Source: CAYQQU01 sp964419545
GTDB taxonomy: Bacteria > Bacteroidota > Bacteroidia > Chitinophagales > Saprospiraceae
Reading direction: 5' to 3'
Length of the DNA: 30,512 bases
Assembly (NCBI GenBank): GCA_964419545.1
Contig: CAYQQU010000066.1
Coordinates: forward strand, 1 to 30,512
Shown here: one piece after another, positions 15,514 through 24,233 of the stretch
Layout of the letters: every line of letters begins with the position of its first letter
Position numbering within the stretch: position 1 is the stretch's first letter
The notes under the pieces: model-generated
The model's database searches: none
Told to the model about the DNA's origin: nothing
What the model saw: the letters and a program-made list of their open reading frames with translations, nothing else
Translations under genes and position numbers: made by a program

Positions 15514-16581
15514 ATGTCATCGGTTTTTTCAAAAATCAAGAGCGTCCTCCTTTTTCTCGGCCGGCATTTTTTCCTGCCGGGGCTGGTGATCCTGCTTGTC
15601 TTCAACTTACTGAACCTGGGGCAGGAGCTTCGCTGGGATAAACAAATCGCTCAACTCATCCTCAACGGCACGCTCTGGCTGGCCCTGAGCTTCGGCAATG
15701 GCTGGCTGGTGAAGAAACTCGACCGGCGGCATCCCTGGCTGGAAGCGCCGGTGAAAAGGTTGGTGCTTTCTTTTCTGGTGACGATCGCCTATTCGCTTGC
15801 CGTGGCCGTCCCGGTTTTTGTCGCTTACGCCTGGGCCTACTACGACGTTCCGCCCCGGACGAGCCTGAATGATATCGATCGCGGCTTTCTGCTATCGGTG
15901 ATCGTGATCACCCTGCTCGTTTCTTTCTTTTTGCACGGGCGCGGTTTTTTTCTGGAGTGGCGCAAATCTATCGTCGAGGCAGAGCGTTACAAACGGGCGC
16001 ATCTTTCCGCCCAGTACGAGGCCCTGCGCAATCAGGTGAATCCCCATTTTTTATTCAATAGCCTGAACGTGTTGTCGTCCCTGGTTTACAAAGACCAGGA
16101 TCTCGCGGCGCGTTTTATCAAACAACTGTCGAGGGTGTATCGCTACGTGCTCGATACGCGCGAACGCGAGGTGGTGACGCTGCAGGAGGAGCGGGACATG
16201 CTGCAGGCTTATGTTTTTTTGTTAAAGATGCGCTTTGGCGAAAACCTACAAGTCGATATTTCTGTACCGCCGGATACGGAGCGCTACCTGGCGCCGCTCT
16301 CCCTGCAAATGCTGGTGGAGAATGCGACCAAGCACAATGTGATTTCCCGCCAGTCGCCCCTGCGGATCCGGGTACGGTCGGAAGCAGATGGGTACCTGGT
16401 CGTAGAGAATAACTGGCAGCCCAAAAACAATAAGGCGGAATCGCTGGGAGTGGGGCTGGCCAATATCAAAGATCGTTACGCGATGGTGTCCGACCGGGCG
16501 GTGCTGGTGGAAAGCGACGAGGCGGCCGGCTTTTTCCGGGTGCGCCTGCCGATATTGACAATGGAAACCGAAGAACGATGA
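15514..16581 (+). CDS. LytS-type membrane histidine kinase
   Basis: 355 residues from the ATG at 15514. An in-frame ATG at 15451 overlaps the previous stop and adds 21 residues without family character. Four hydrophobic spans lie about 19-36, 48-64, 83-106 and 126-142. The His_kinase domain of the LytS/YpdA class follows: phospho-acceptor H178 in NPHFLFNSLN, N-box LVENATKHNV at 267-276, and G-box GVGLANIKDRY at 312-322. It has no large extracytoplasmic sensor domain, so the stimulus may come through the membrane part or a partner such as the TPR protein. It overlaps the regulator gene by ATGA (16578-16581), the usual arrangement for a cognate pair. Confidence 0.92.
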   Translation: MSSVFSKIKSVLLFLGRHFFLPGLVILLVFNLLNLGQELRWDKQIAQLILNGTLWLALSFGNGWLVKKLDRRHPWLEAPVKRLVLSFLVTIAYSLAVAVPVFVAYAWAYYDVPPRTSLNDIDRGFLLSVIVITLLVSFFLHGRGFFLEWRKSIVEAERYKRAHLSAQYEALRNQVNPHFLFNSLNVLSSLVYKDQDLAARFIKQLSRVYRYVLDTREREVVTLQEERDMLQAYVFLLKMRFGENLQVDISVPPDTERYLAPLSLQMLVENATKHNVISRQSPLRIRVRSEADGYLVVENNWQPKNNKAESLGVGLANIKDRYAMVSDRAVLVESDEAAGFFRVRLPILTMETEER

Positions 16582-17357
16582 AAGTCATTATAGTTGAAGA
16601 CGAAGGGCTGGCCGTAGAGCGCCTCGAACAGTTGCTCGGGCAATACGACGACCAAATCCAGGTACTCGGTTGTTTTGATTCGGTTGCCGAAACGGTGGCA
16701 TGGTTAGCGCAAAACGAACCGCCCGATCTGGCGTTTTTCGACATTCAGCTCGCCGACGGGCTCAGTTTCGAAATATTCGAACGCGCCGAGGTGACCTGCC
16801 CGGTCATTTTTACGACCGCCTACGACGCCTACGCGCTGCGCGCCTTCAAAGTCAATAGCATCGACTACCTGCTCAAACCCATCGACCTGGAAGATCTCGC
16901 CGGAGCAATGGAACAGTACCGGCGACTGAGAACCGCTTTCGGAGCTTCCGAACAATCGGTTAATATCGAGGCCGTCAGGCAGGCGCTGGCCGAGATGCAG
17001 CAACGCCCCAATTACAAAACGCGGTTTATCGTAAAAGCCGGCGAACACCTCGCTACCGTGCCGGTGGCGGATGTTTCTTTTTTCTATTCCGAGCACAAAA
17101 CCGTCTGGTTGCGGCGGCGTTCCAACGGCAATAAACACGCAATCGATTATACGCTGGAACAATTGGAGAGCCTCCTTGATCCCGCACATTTCTTTCGCCT
17201 CAACCGGAAATACTACACCGGTATCGATGCGATCGACGAGGTCGTCACGTTCTCCAACAGCCGGCTGCGGGTATATCTCAAAGGCGTAGAACGGGAGGAA
17301 CGCATCCTCGTCAGCCGGGAAAAAGTGGCGGCCTTTAAAGCGTGGCTGGATCGTTAA
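16578..17357 (+). CDS. LytTR-family response regulator
   Basis: 259 residues. Receiver domain 1-120: acidic pocket VEDE, phosphorylation site D55 in FFDIQLADG, conserved T80 and K100 in LLKPI. A linker leads to a LytTR DNA-binding domain at about 145-255 (RFIVKAGEHLATVPVADVSFFYSEHKTVWL, FFRLNRKYYTGIDAID, LVSREKVAAFKAWLDR). LytTR regulators bind pairs of short direct repeats upstream of target promoters. The gene start overlaps the kinase by four bases, and the pair presumably controls the upstream receptor operon or a distant target. The stop lies in a TTAA shared with the convergent AsmA gene. Confidence 0.95.
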   Translation: MKVIIVEDEGLAVERLEQLLGQYDDQIQVLGCFDSVAETVAWLAQNEPPDLAFFDIQLADGLSFEIFERAEVTCPVIFTTAYDAYALRAFKVNSIDYLLKPIDLEDLAGAMEQYRRLRTAFGASEQSVNIEAVRQALAEMQQRPNYKTRFIVKAGEHLATVPVADVSFFYSEHKTVWLRRRSNGNKHAIDYTLEQLESLLDPAHFFRLNRKYYTGIDAIDEVVTFSNSRLRVYLKGVEREERILVSREKVAAFKAWLDR

Positions 17358-20300
17358 CCCCCTCCGTCTTTTTTCTTCTTGAACGGATTGAATTTATCCA
17401 GCTTGTCTTTGATCTCATCGGCGGCTTCTTCTCCTTTTCCTTTCAGCAGGGTGTCGACTGCGGCGCCGACGGCTTCTCCGGCGGCTTCCTCAACTTTTTT
17501 CTTCACCTCGCTTTCCACCTGTTCTTTCGCTTCGTCGATCTTTTCTTCCGCCACCGTCCTGGCCGAATCGATCGCGGTCTCGGCGGTTTCTCTCACCTTT
17601 TCTTTTCCTTCTTCGATCTTTTCTTCCGCTTCGGCCTTTAGTTCTTCTTTCTTCTTCTCAAGCTCCTCGGATACTTTTTCCTTGGCGGCCTCCGTCACGG
17701 AAGTCTCTCCATCGATTCCCAGGAATTTCATTTTGACTTTGGGGTCGGTGAGGCTGCCGGTCAGGTTGATCAGAACGTTGACGAATTCCCCTTTTTCGAT
17801 CTGGACGCCAAGCTTTGCAGCTTCTTTGGCCAGGGCGTCAAACCCTTGGCCGGCCGCCTGGCCTACCGCGTTTTTCTCCAGCAACTCGCGCGGGACCTGC
17901 GCTTCGATCCGGTAATCCATCGCCCGGTCGAGGCCGTGTGTGCCGGCGATGTTCATGGCGATATCCTTTACCTCCCAATCAAAGGGTTTGACCTCCACGA
18001 CGCCGTTGGTGATCTCGAACCAGTTGCGCGTATTTTTAATGGCCATGGCGCTCTTCAGTTCCTGTACGTCGAGGGCGTTGCCTACGGCTTGCAGGGGCTT
18101 GAAGTTGCGGATGACGCCGTCGAGGGTTTCCAGGAAGCCCTGTGCATTGAGGGTGTTCAGCTGCGGCATCAGGTCTTTGCCCAGTTTGCCGTCCATGATC
18201 AGGGTCGAATTCAGGGTGCCGGAGATGAATTTCCCGATCGGCGCCAATTGCTGAAAGGTGTTGAACGCCTGGAACGTTTCCTGAAAGTTGAGCTGCTGCA
18301 GGTCGTACTTCAGGTTGAATTCCGGGTTTTCCGCGTTTTTGGTGTCGTAGCCGCCGCTGAAGGCCATGCTTCCGCCCAGCGCATCGGTGGTGGCTTCTTC
18401 GATGACTACGGCCTGGTCTTCTACCAGCAGCACGCCTTGCAGGTTGCGCAGCACCAGGTTGGTGTAAGTCAGCTTATCGACATCGGCCTGCACGCGCATG
18501 CCGATGTTGGCGGGTATGGCAATGGGTTCCAGCTCTTCGGTTCCTTCGGGTGTTTCGGTAGGAGCGCCGCTGCCTGCTTCGGCTACCATGAATTGATTCA
18601 GATCGAGCTGCCGGGAGCGGATGTTGAGGTTGCCGCCCAGGGTAGCGCCGTCGTAGAGGTAATCGAAAATATGGGTGATGACGCCGGATGCGGCGATATC
18701 GCTATTGCCGATCACGGTAGCGGCCTGATCGATACGCAGCCGGTTGGGCGTCATGTGGCCGGCCAGCACGGTATTGGTCAGTTCGTATTCGTCGTAGAGG
18801 ATCTTGTCGCAGCGGGCGTCAAGCGTAAAATCAAAGCGGTCGAATATTTCAGTCGTCGCAGCAGTGTCCAGCTCTCCGGCCGTCGCTGGGTTGGTTTCGC
18901 CGGTTTCCGACGGCGCCCATTCGTTGGCGTCGAATAGGGTAGAGGCGACCTTTAATTTCCCGATCATGGTTTGTTCGGGCGAAAAATAGGCCAGGATGTT
19001 GTCTATTGTACCGGAGGCCTGTACGTCGCTGCGTCCCAGCTGGGCGTCGAAGCTGCGCAGGGCGACGTTTTGGGGCGTGAAGCCGAGGTCGGCTTCCCGG
19101 ATATTCACCGGCGGTTGCCCTGCACCCTGGTATTGGAGGTCGCTCAGCTTGAGGTTCCCGGCCATGGTGACCCGGTCGTACTGCTCACGGTCGATATAGG
19201 ACATGCGCGTCTTGGCCTGAACGTCCGCCTCGATCACACCGCTCAGCGCTTCTACGCCTTCCATCGGGTAAGCCTGGGCCAGTTGCGACAGGTCGATCAC
19301 GCCTTCCATCTCCGCGTCGAGGTCCGGATCGGAAATGGGCGTGCGCAGGGTGAAACGCGACCGGAACGGGTTATCGGCGATCTTGATGCGAAAATCGGGT
19401 ACGTCGATCACCATGTCGTCGAAATCACTACTGGGGCTGTTGACCGAAGCGCGGGCGGCGATGTCGGAAATGCCCAGCGGAAGGTCGGGGTATTTGACCT
19501 GGCCGTCGCTTACGCTCAGGTTTACCTGAAATGCGGGATACGCCTCCCGCTCGCCGTTGTAAGTCCCTTCCACCGTGCCTTGTAAAGCGAACTGGCCGGA
19601 CGCCTTCACCGATTCATACCCCTCGATATACGCATTCGGGATCAAAGACAGCAGGTGTTTGAAATCGTTGGAAGGCGCGGCGAAATCCAGGTCCATTTTG
19701 ATGTCTTCATCCGCCAGTTGTACATAGCCATCGGCTTGCAATACCAGTGCGTTGAGGGTGAGTTCGTTGTCTTTCAGCGTATATTTGCTGTTGCGCTGGT
19801 CGATGTTCAGCACCGCATCGAGGGCGGCCCGGGCCTGGTTGAGGTAGGCGACCCCGCCCTGGCGGACGGTCAACTCGGCAATGTCCGTCCGGGTATCCAG
19901 ATCGTATACGTCGAGCGTAAAATCACCCGAACCGCGGTGGTTCAGTCCGGCGATCTTCAGATAGGTATCGGCGCTGCGGTCGTCGTAGAGCAGCGCGGCG
20001 TCGGTGATCTCGTAGCTTTCGAGCGCGACGCGGAAATTGCTGAAGTCGCCTTCCTCCGCCGTTTCTTCGATGCGTTCGTCGGTGGGTACGGCGATGTCGT
20101 AATTGGCGGCCCCGCCGGCCGTGACATAGACCTTGATATCCGGTCGGCGCAATTCGACCGCTTTGACGCGGATAGGGTCTTCACTGCGAAAAACGGAAAA
20201 CAGGTCCAGCGTAAGGCCGATGGCTTCACCTTTCGCCAAAGGCACGTCGGCGAATTCCTCGATCCCGGTAACCGAATAGTCTTCGATGCGCAGGCTGAAG

Positions 20301-20491
20301 TCGGGGAAGCTGCGGAAAAGGGAAAGGCTGACGTCTGCGAAGTCGACCTCGGCCCGGACATTTTTGTTGATCTCATCTTTGAGCAAAGTGACCAGTTCGT
20401 CCTTAAAAAAATAGGGAATAGCCGCGGCGGCGCCTATCAGCAGGATCACCAGGACGGCCAGGGCCAGCAACAGTCGTTTTAGGATTTTCAT
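17354..20491 (-). CDS. AsmA-family protein with charged coiled-coil C-terminus
   Basis: 1045 residues with an N-terminal membrane anchor (about 5-29: LKRLLLALAVLVILLIGAAAAIPYFF) and then the AsmA N-terminal pattern (DEINKNVRAEVDFADVSLSLFRSFPDFSLRIEDYSV). The long middle part is beta-rich with repeated LDL/LNL strands, as in AsmA/TamB-like proteins thought to form grooves that carry lipids across the envelope or help outer-membrane assembly. The AsmA-like C-terminal portion (LDGVIRNFKPLQAVGNAL, MNIAGTHGLDRAMDYRIEAQVPRELL) reaches about residue 915. The last 110 or so residues form an unusual Glu/Lys/Ala-rich helix ending KFNPFKKKKDGGG. It is probably anchored in the inner membrane with its bulk in the periplasm. 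It is monocistronic, converging on the LytTR gene. Confidence 0.88.
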   Translation of the reverse strand: MKILKRLLLALAVLVILLIGAAAAIPYFFKDELVTLLKDEINKNVRAEVDFADVSLSLFRSFPDFSLRIEDYSVTGIEEFADVPLAKGEAIGLTLDLFSVFRSEDPIRVKAVELRRPDIKVYVTAGGAANYDIAVPTDERIEETAEEGDFSNFRVALESYEITDAALLYDDRSADTYLKIAGLNHRGSGDFTLDVYDLDTRTDIAELTVRQGGVAYLNQARAALDAVLNIDQRNSKYTLKDNELTLNALVLQADGYVQLADEDIKMDLDFAAPSNDFKHLLSLIPNAYIEGYESVKASGQFALQGTVEGTYNGEREAYPAFQVNLSVSDGQVKYPDLPLGISDIAARASVNSPSSDFDDMVIDVPDFRIKIADNPFRSRFTLRTPISDPDLDAEMEGVIDLSQLAQAYPMEGVEALSGVIEADVQAKTRMSYIDREQYDRVTMAGNLKLSDLQYQGAGQPPVNIREADLGFTPQNVALRSFDAQLGRSDVQASGTIDNILAYFSPEQTMIGKLKVASTLFDANEWAPSETGETNPATAGELDTAATTEIFDRFDFTLDARCDKILYDEYELTNTVLAGHMTPNRLRIDQAATVIGNSDIAASGVITHIFDYLYDGATLGGNLNIRSRQLDLNQFMVAEAGSGAPTETPEGTEELEPIAIPANIGMRVQADVDKLTYTNLVLRNLQGVLLVEDQAVVIEEATTDALGGSMAFSGGYDTKNAENPEFNLKYDLQQLNFQETFQAFNTFQQLAPIGKFISGTLNSTLIMDGKLGKDLMPQLNTLNAQGFLETLDGVIRNFKPLQAVGNALDVQELKSAMAIKNTRNWFEITNGVVEVKPFDWEVKDIAMNIAGTHGLDRAMDYRIEAQVPRELLEKNAVGQAAGQGFDALAKEAAKLGVQIEKGEFVNVLINLTGSLTDPKVKMKFLGIDGETSVTEAAKEKVSEELEKKKEELKAEAEEKIEEGKEKVRETAETAIDSARTVAEEKIDEAKEQVESEVKKKVEEAAGEAVGAAVDTLLKGKGEEAADEIKDKLDKFNPFKKKKDGGG

Positions 20492-20658
20492 GTTTCAGTA
20501 TTTTCTCTAAATATAACGTACGAGGAGCCGGAGATTGTTGGCTGTTAAGTTAGCTTGGAAAAAACTTGTAGCAAAATGGTAAATCCTTTATTTTCAGCCC
20601 CGGCCGGCGCTTTCCCGCGCTTGATAATTTTCTTTTTCCACTTCGCCGGCAAAAGCTC

Positions 20659-21858
20659 ATGGACATGTCGTTAACTATTCCGGATTATACTTTTATCGAA
20701 AGCGACCGCGACCTGCTTCGTTTTCAGGAACAAAACCAGGGCATCGACTGGTTGTGCCTGGATACGGAGTTCGTCGGCGAAAAGCGCTATCACACCCTCC
20801 TGTGTTTGATCCAGCTGACTACCCCCAACGGCTGTTACCTCATCGATCCGTTCAGCGTCAAAGACCTCGATCCTTTTCTGGGTATGATCCAGGATCCCGC
20901 CATCCTGAAGATCACGCACGCCGGTGAGAACGACTACCGCCTGCTCAACGCCAATTTCGGTATCCTGCCGCGCAATGTTTTCGATTGCCAGATCGCAGCG
21001 GGCTTTGTGGGCTACCGCTATCCTTTGTCTTTCGGTAAATTGGTAGAAGAGGAAAGCGGCCTTCAGCTCAGTAAAGGATATACGGTAGCAGACTGGGAAT
21101 CGCGGCCCCTCAATAAAAAACAATTGAAGTACGCCCTCGGCGATGTGCTGCCGTTGTACGACCTCTGGCGAAGCCTCGACCGAAAGCTGGCCCGGCTCGA
21201 CCGGCAAGCATGGGCGCGCGAAGAGCTGAAACGGCTGGAAGAACTGGAATTCTACGTAAAAGACCCCAACTCGGAAGCGCTCAACAGCAACCTGATGCGT
21301 TCGCTACGCACCAAAGAACGGGCCTTTTTGCTGCGCCTCTTCGAATGGCGCCGCAAGGAAGCCGAAGCCAGGAATTACTCCAAAGAAATGATCCTGCCGA
21401 CCAAACTGATGGGGCAAATCGTCAAAAGCATGCGCTCGGGCCGGGACGGCTTACGCCAAAACCGGCGCATTTCGGATAAGGTGGTCAAAAAATTCGGCGA
21501 TACTTTTCAGGATCTGTACAACCGGAAAGTCACCAGTGAAGAACGCGCCATCCTGGAGCGCATCCCTTCGCAAGACAAGATCGACCCCCGGGAAGAAATT
21601 CTCCAGGAAATGCTGTATTTGCTCGTACGCCACATTTGCCTGGAAGCTGACGTGGCCATCGACCTGGTCATGCCGCGTAAGGCCATCCGCAAACTGCGGC
21701 GCGACGATCCCGAGGAGCAGCTCTTCTACACGGGCTGGCGCCGCCAGTTGCTGGGCGACGAATTCATCGAGTGGATGGAAAATATCGATCAGCTCGATAT
21801 TCGTATGCAAGGCGGCAATATCGAGCTGACCCTGCGCGACACCAGTAATGGCGATTGA
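20659..21858 (+). CDS. rnd: Ribonuclease D-like 3'-5' exonuclease
   Basis: 399 residues; ATG at 20659, with a second in-frame ATG two codons on. DEDDy exonuclease motifs: D35 and E37 in LDTEF, D92 in HAGENDYRLL, and Y158 with D162 in YALGDVLPLYDLW. An HRDC-like helical region follows (about 210-290, RTKERAFLLRLFEWRRKEAEARNYSKEMILPTKLM). Length and layout match RNase D, which trims 3' ends of tRNA and other stable RNA precursors. Cytoplasmic. It is divergent from the AsmA gene across 167 bp, in which TAATTTTC (about 20623-20630) is one base from the TAnnTTTG element. It converges with the choice-of-anchor-B gene across a perfect hairpin. Confidence 0.9.
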   Translation: MDMSLTIPDYTFIESDRDLLRFQEQNQGIDWLCLDTEFVGEKRYHTLLCLIQLTTPNGCYLIDPFSVKDLDPFLGMIQDPAILKITHAGENDYRLLNANFGILPRNVFDCQIAAGFVGYRYPLSFGKLVEEESGLQLSKGYTVADWESRPLNKKQLKYALGDVLPLYDLWRSLDRKLARLDRQAWAREELKRLEELEFYVKDPNSEALNSNLMRSLRTKERAFLLRLFEWRRKEAEARNYSKEMILPTKLMGQIVKSMRSGRDGLRQNRRISDKVVKKFGDTFQDLYNRKVTSEERAILERIPSQDKIDPREEILQEMLYLLVRHICLEADVAIDLVMPRKAIRKLRRDDPEEQLFYTGWRRQLLGDEFIEWMENIDQLDIRMQGGNIELTLRDTSNGD

Positions 21859-21874
21859 GACTGGTGGGAAGGGA

Positions 21875-21901
21875 CGGAGCCCAGCTAAAGCCGGGGCTCC
21901 G
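21875..21901. terminator. Bidirectional hairpin between RNase D and the convergent gene
   Basis: CGGAGCCC (21875-21882) and GGGCTCCG (21894-21901) form a perfect 8-bp stem with an 11-base loop, placed in the 52-bp gap between two convergent stop codons. Neither side has a long T run, so it may act as a shared terminator or an end-protecting stem. Confidence 0.5.
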
Positions 21902-21910
21902 AATAAGTGC

Positions 21911-24193
21911 TTACTCTTTCACCAGCTTGACGACAGCTCCTTTTTCGTCCGTTATTAAACGTACGCTGTAAACGCCGGCCGGCAGTTCTGAAATATCAAT
22001 AGCGGCATTGTGAACGGGTATCAGCTGTTGCTGAAGCACCATTCGTCCGTTGATGTCGTAGAGCTCGATCCTTCCGGCGGGTATCCTATCCGACAAGTAT
22101 ACCTTTTCTGAAGCGGGGTTGGGGTAGAGGTGCAATGGAGCGCTGGCCTGGTCGTGCAGTGAACTGACGATCACGGTTACCGGCTCGGAGAGGGCTGAGC
22201 ATCCGTTGGCGTCCACGGTGCTTACCTGGTATTCGCCGCTCACTTCCGCCGTCCATACGGGGCCCTCGGCCCCGGGAATCGGCGCACCGTCCAGATACCA
22301 CTGGTAGGCGAGGGCGGCGCCGGTGGCGAGGGTATTGCCGTCTGCCGAAATGGTGGGCATGGCCGGCGCTACGACCGCTAACTGCAGGGAATCACTGATG
22401 GCCTGGCACTGGCCGCTTTCTGCGATGACGTAGTAATTGCCCGGCTGCGTCAGCGGGACGCTGCCGGTGATCAGCCCCAGGTTGACGAGGTCGACGTACA
22501 GACCATATTGTTCGGCCGTACCGGAAACGGAAAGCAGCAGGGTGTCGCCCTGGCAGAGGAGCTGTTCTCCCGTAGCGCTGAGGGCTACCTCCGGGATTTC
22601 CTGTTCTTCGATCAGTACCGGCTCCGAGGCGGCGCTGCAGTCTCCCAGCGAGGCTTCGAACCGGTATATCCCTCCTGTCGTTACGGCAAGCGAACCATCG
22701 TTTTCGGTGCTGATCACTTCACCGTTGAGGGTCCACTGGTAGAGGTCGGCCGTACCACTGGCATTGATCCATACCGTATCCCCGGTGCAGAATTCCTGGG
22801 CGGAGACCTGATATCCGACGTCCGGCAGCGGCGTCAGGGCGATATTCAGGGTATCGCTGAAGCCGAAACATGGTCCGTTTTGCGCCGTAACCCAATACTG
22901 ACCGGGTTCGCTGATGGCCAGCACATTGGTGTCGGTAACCAGGGGCGTTCCCTCGTACCACCACGTTGTGTTTTCCGGGCTTTCCGTCAGCGCGATGTTG
23001 AGCATATCGCCTTGGCAAAGGGTGGTATCCGCGGGAGATGCGAAGCTGAGTTCGGGAGGGATCGGCGGTTCGATATCATCAAAATCGATGCTGTCGGCAG
23101 TTAGTACGAAAAGGCCGTAGGTGATGTCGGTAGCAATGATGCGCTCGGAAGGTAAAAAGGGATACACGCCCCAGTTGCCGTCGTAGCCGCCGTAACCCTG
23201 GTTGTCGGGATACGTATCGTAATAAGCGGCCTGAGTGACGTTCTCGGGGTCCGACAGGTCGAAGATCTGGACGCCGTCATGATAATAGGAAACGATAGCG
23301 TACTGCCCCCGGATAAAGGGGTTATGCGCGATACTGCCGGTGTTTTCGGGCGCCAGCAGCGCTGATTTGAAGAGGCTGATCACTTCCATATCGGTATAAT
23401 CGCTTACGTCGGTAAGTTTGAGGCTGCGGCCGTGGGTCTCGTCGGCGAAAATCAGCTTGTCGCCGGCGGGGTTGAGCCAGCTGGCGTGGTTGTAGCCGCT
23501 TTCCGGATACGCGGTGAGGCTGCCGAGCACGGTTGGGGTCTCGGGATCGGAAAAGTCGTAGACCCACAACCCGTTGAAGCCGCTGGAGGCGAATGCTATG
23601 TTATCCCGCACGTAGATATCGTGGATGTAGCCGCCGGGCAGCTGGCCGTTGAAGCGGACCACCGGCTCATCGGGATCGTCGTTCAGGTCGAACACCACGG
23701 CGTTGGCGGCGGCGTTGACGCCCACGGCGTAGAGGAGCCCGTTGGATTCATCGATAAAAATGTTGTGCGCGCGCGTAAACCGGTCGGTCAGCTGATTGGT
23801 CAGGATCACGGTATCCGGAAGCTGCGACAGGTCAAAAATCAGGAGTCCGTCGCTGCCCTGATCCGCTACGGCGTAGGCCCGGTCGCGGAAGGTTTTGAAA
23901 TCGCGCCATACTGAATTCGATGAGCCGGGATGGCGATGTACTTCCACGGGCGGCTCGCCGACCGGGAGCTGAATGAAATGCACCTGCCCGGCCGAACCGG
24001 CGATGGCGTATTCCCGCCCGGCGCAGTCGACGTAGCCCCAGATGTCGTTGTACCGGATGCCGCTATGGGTGGGCAGTGCGGGGTCCTCCCAACGGCCCGT
24101 CGTCGTCATGTGCAGGCTGTCTTGCGCCCGGGGAGCCGCCGGCGCCAGACCGAAAAAGATCAGAACCAGCGTGTAAAGCTTAAAGGTTTGCAT
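21911..24193 (-). CDS. Choice-of-anchor-B secreted protein with Ig-like repeats and T9SS sorting domain
   Basis: 760 residues with a signal peptide (about 1-23, ending PRAQ). Residues about 30-365 form the choice-of-anchor-B/LVIVD-type beta-propeller region, with recurring strands such as LLIFDLSQLPD, LWVYDFSDPETPTVLG and VQIFDLSDPENV. Residues about 375-685 contain several Ig/PKD-like segments that recur with a CQGD or CTGD start and a GxYxV..G strand (LCQGDMLNIAL, FCTGDTVWIN, LCQGDTLLLSV). The final 75 or so residues (LHLYPNPASEKVYL, GRIELYDINGRMV, LPAGVYSVRLIT) are a T9SS type A sorting domain. The protein should be exported, carried across the outer membrane by T9SS and anchored or released. 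Its role is unknown. The start codon is only 40 bp from that of the divergent ABC gene. Confidence 0.88.
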   Translation of the reverse strand: MQTFKLYTLVLIFFGLAPAAPRAQDSLHMTTTGRWEDPALPTHSGIRYNDIWGYVDCAGREYAIAGSAGQVHFIQLPVGEPPVEVHRHPGSSNSVWRDFKTFRDRAYAVADQGSDGLLIFDLSQLPDTVILTNQLTDRFTRAHNIFIDESNGLLYAVGVNAAANAVVFDLNDDPDEPVVRFNGQLPGGYIHDIYVRDNIAFASSGFNGLWVYDFSDPETPTVLGSLTAYPESGYNHASWLNPAGDKLIFADETHGRSLKLTDVSDYTDMEVISLFKSALLAPENTGSIAHNPFIRGQYAIVSYYHDGVQIFDLSDPENVTQAAYYDTYPDNQGYGGYDGNWGVYPFLPSERIIATDITYGLFVLTADSIDFDDIEPPIPPELSFASPADTTLCQGDMLNIALTESPENTTWWYEGTPLVTDTNVLAISEPGQYWVTAQNGPCFGFSDTLNIALTPLPDVGYQVSAQEFCTGDTVWINASGTADLYQWTLNGEVISTENDGSLAVTTGGIYRFEASLGDCSAASEPVLIEEQEIPEVALSATGEQLLCQGDTLLLSVSGTAEQYGLYVDLVNLGLITGSVPLTQPGNYYVIAESGQCQAISDSLQLAVVAPAMPTISADGNTLATGAALAYQWYLDGAPIPGAEGPVWTAEVSGEYQVSTVDANGCSALSEPVTVIVSSLHDQASAPLHLYPNPASEKVYLSDRIPAGRIELYDINGRMVLQQQLIPVHNAAIDISELPAGVYSVRLITDEKGAVVKLVKE

Positions 24194-24202
24194 TTATCCT
24201 GT

Positions 24203-24210
24203 TATTTTTG
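24203..24210 (+). promoter_or_regulatory. Candidate -7 element for the ABC ATPase gene
   Basis: TATTTTTG matches the Bacteroidota TAnnTTTG -7 consensus exactly and lies 23 bases before the ATG at 24234. No TTG is at the ideal distance upstream. In a 40-bp divergent gap, any -33 region must lie in or next to the neighbouring coding sequence. Confidence 0.35.
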
Positions 24211-24233
24211 ACTGTTTGCAATAAATATCCAGC

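Noticed and set aside
17846..18937. 363-codon plus-strand frame opposite the AsmA gene
   Set aside because: Antisense shadow; its composition mirrors the AsmA codons and it has no signal peptide or domain.
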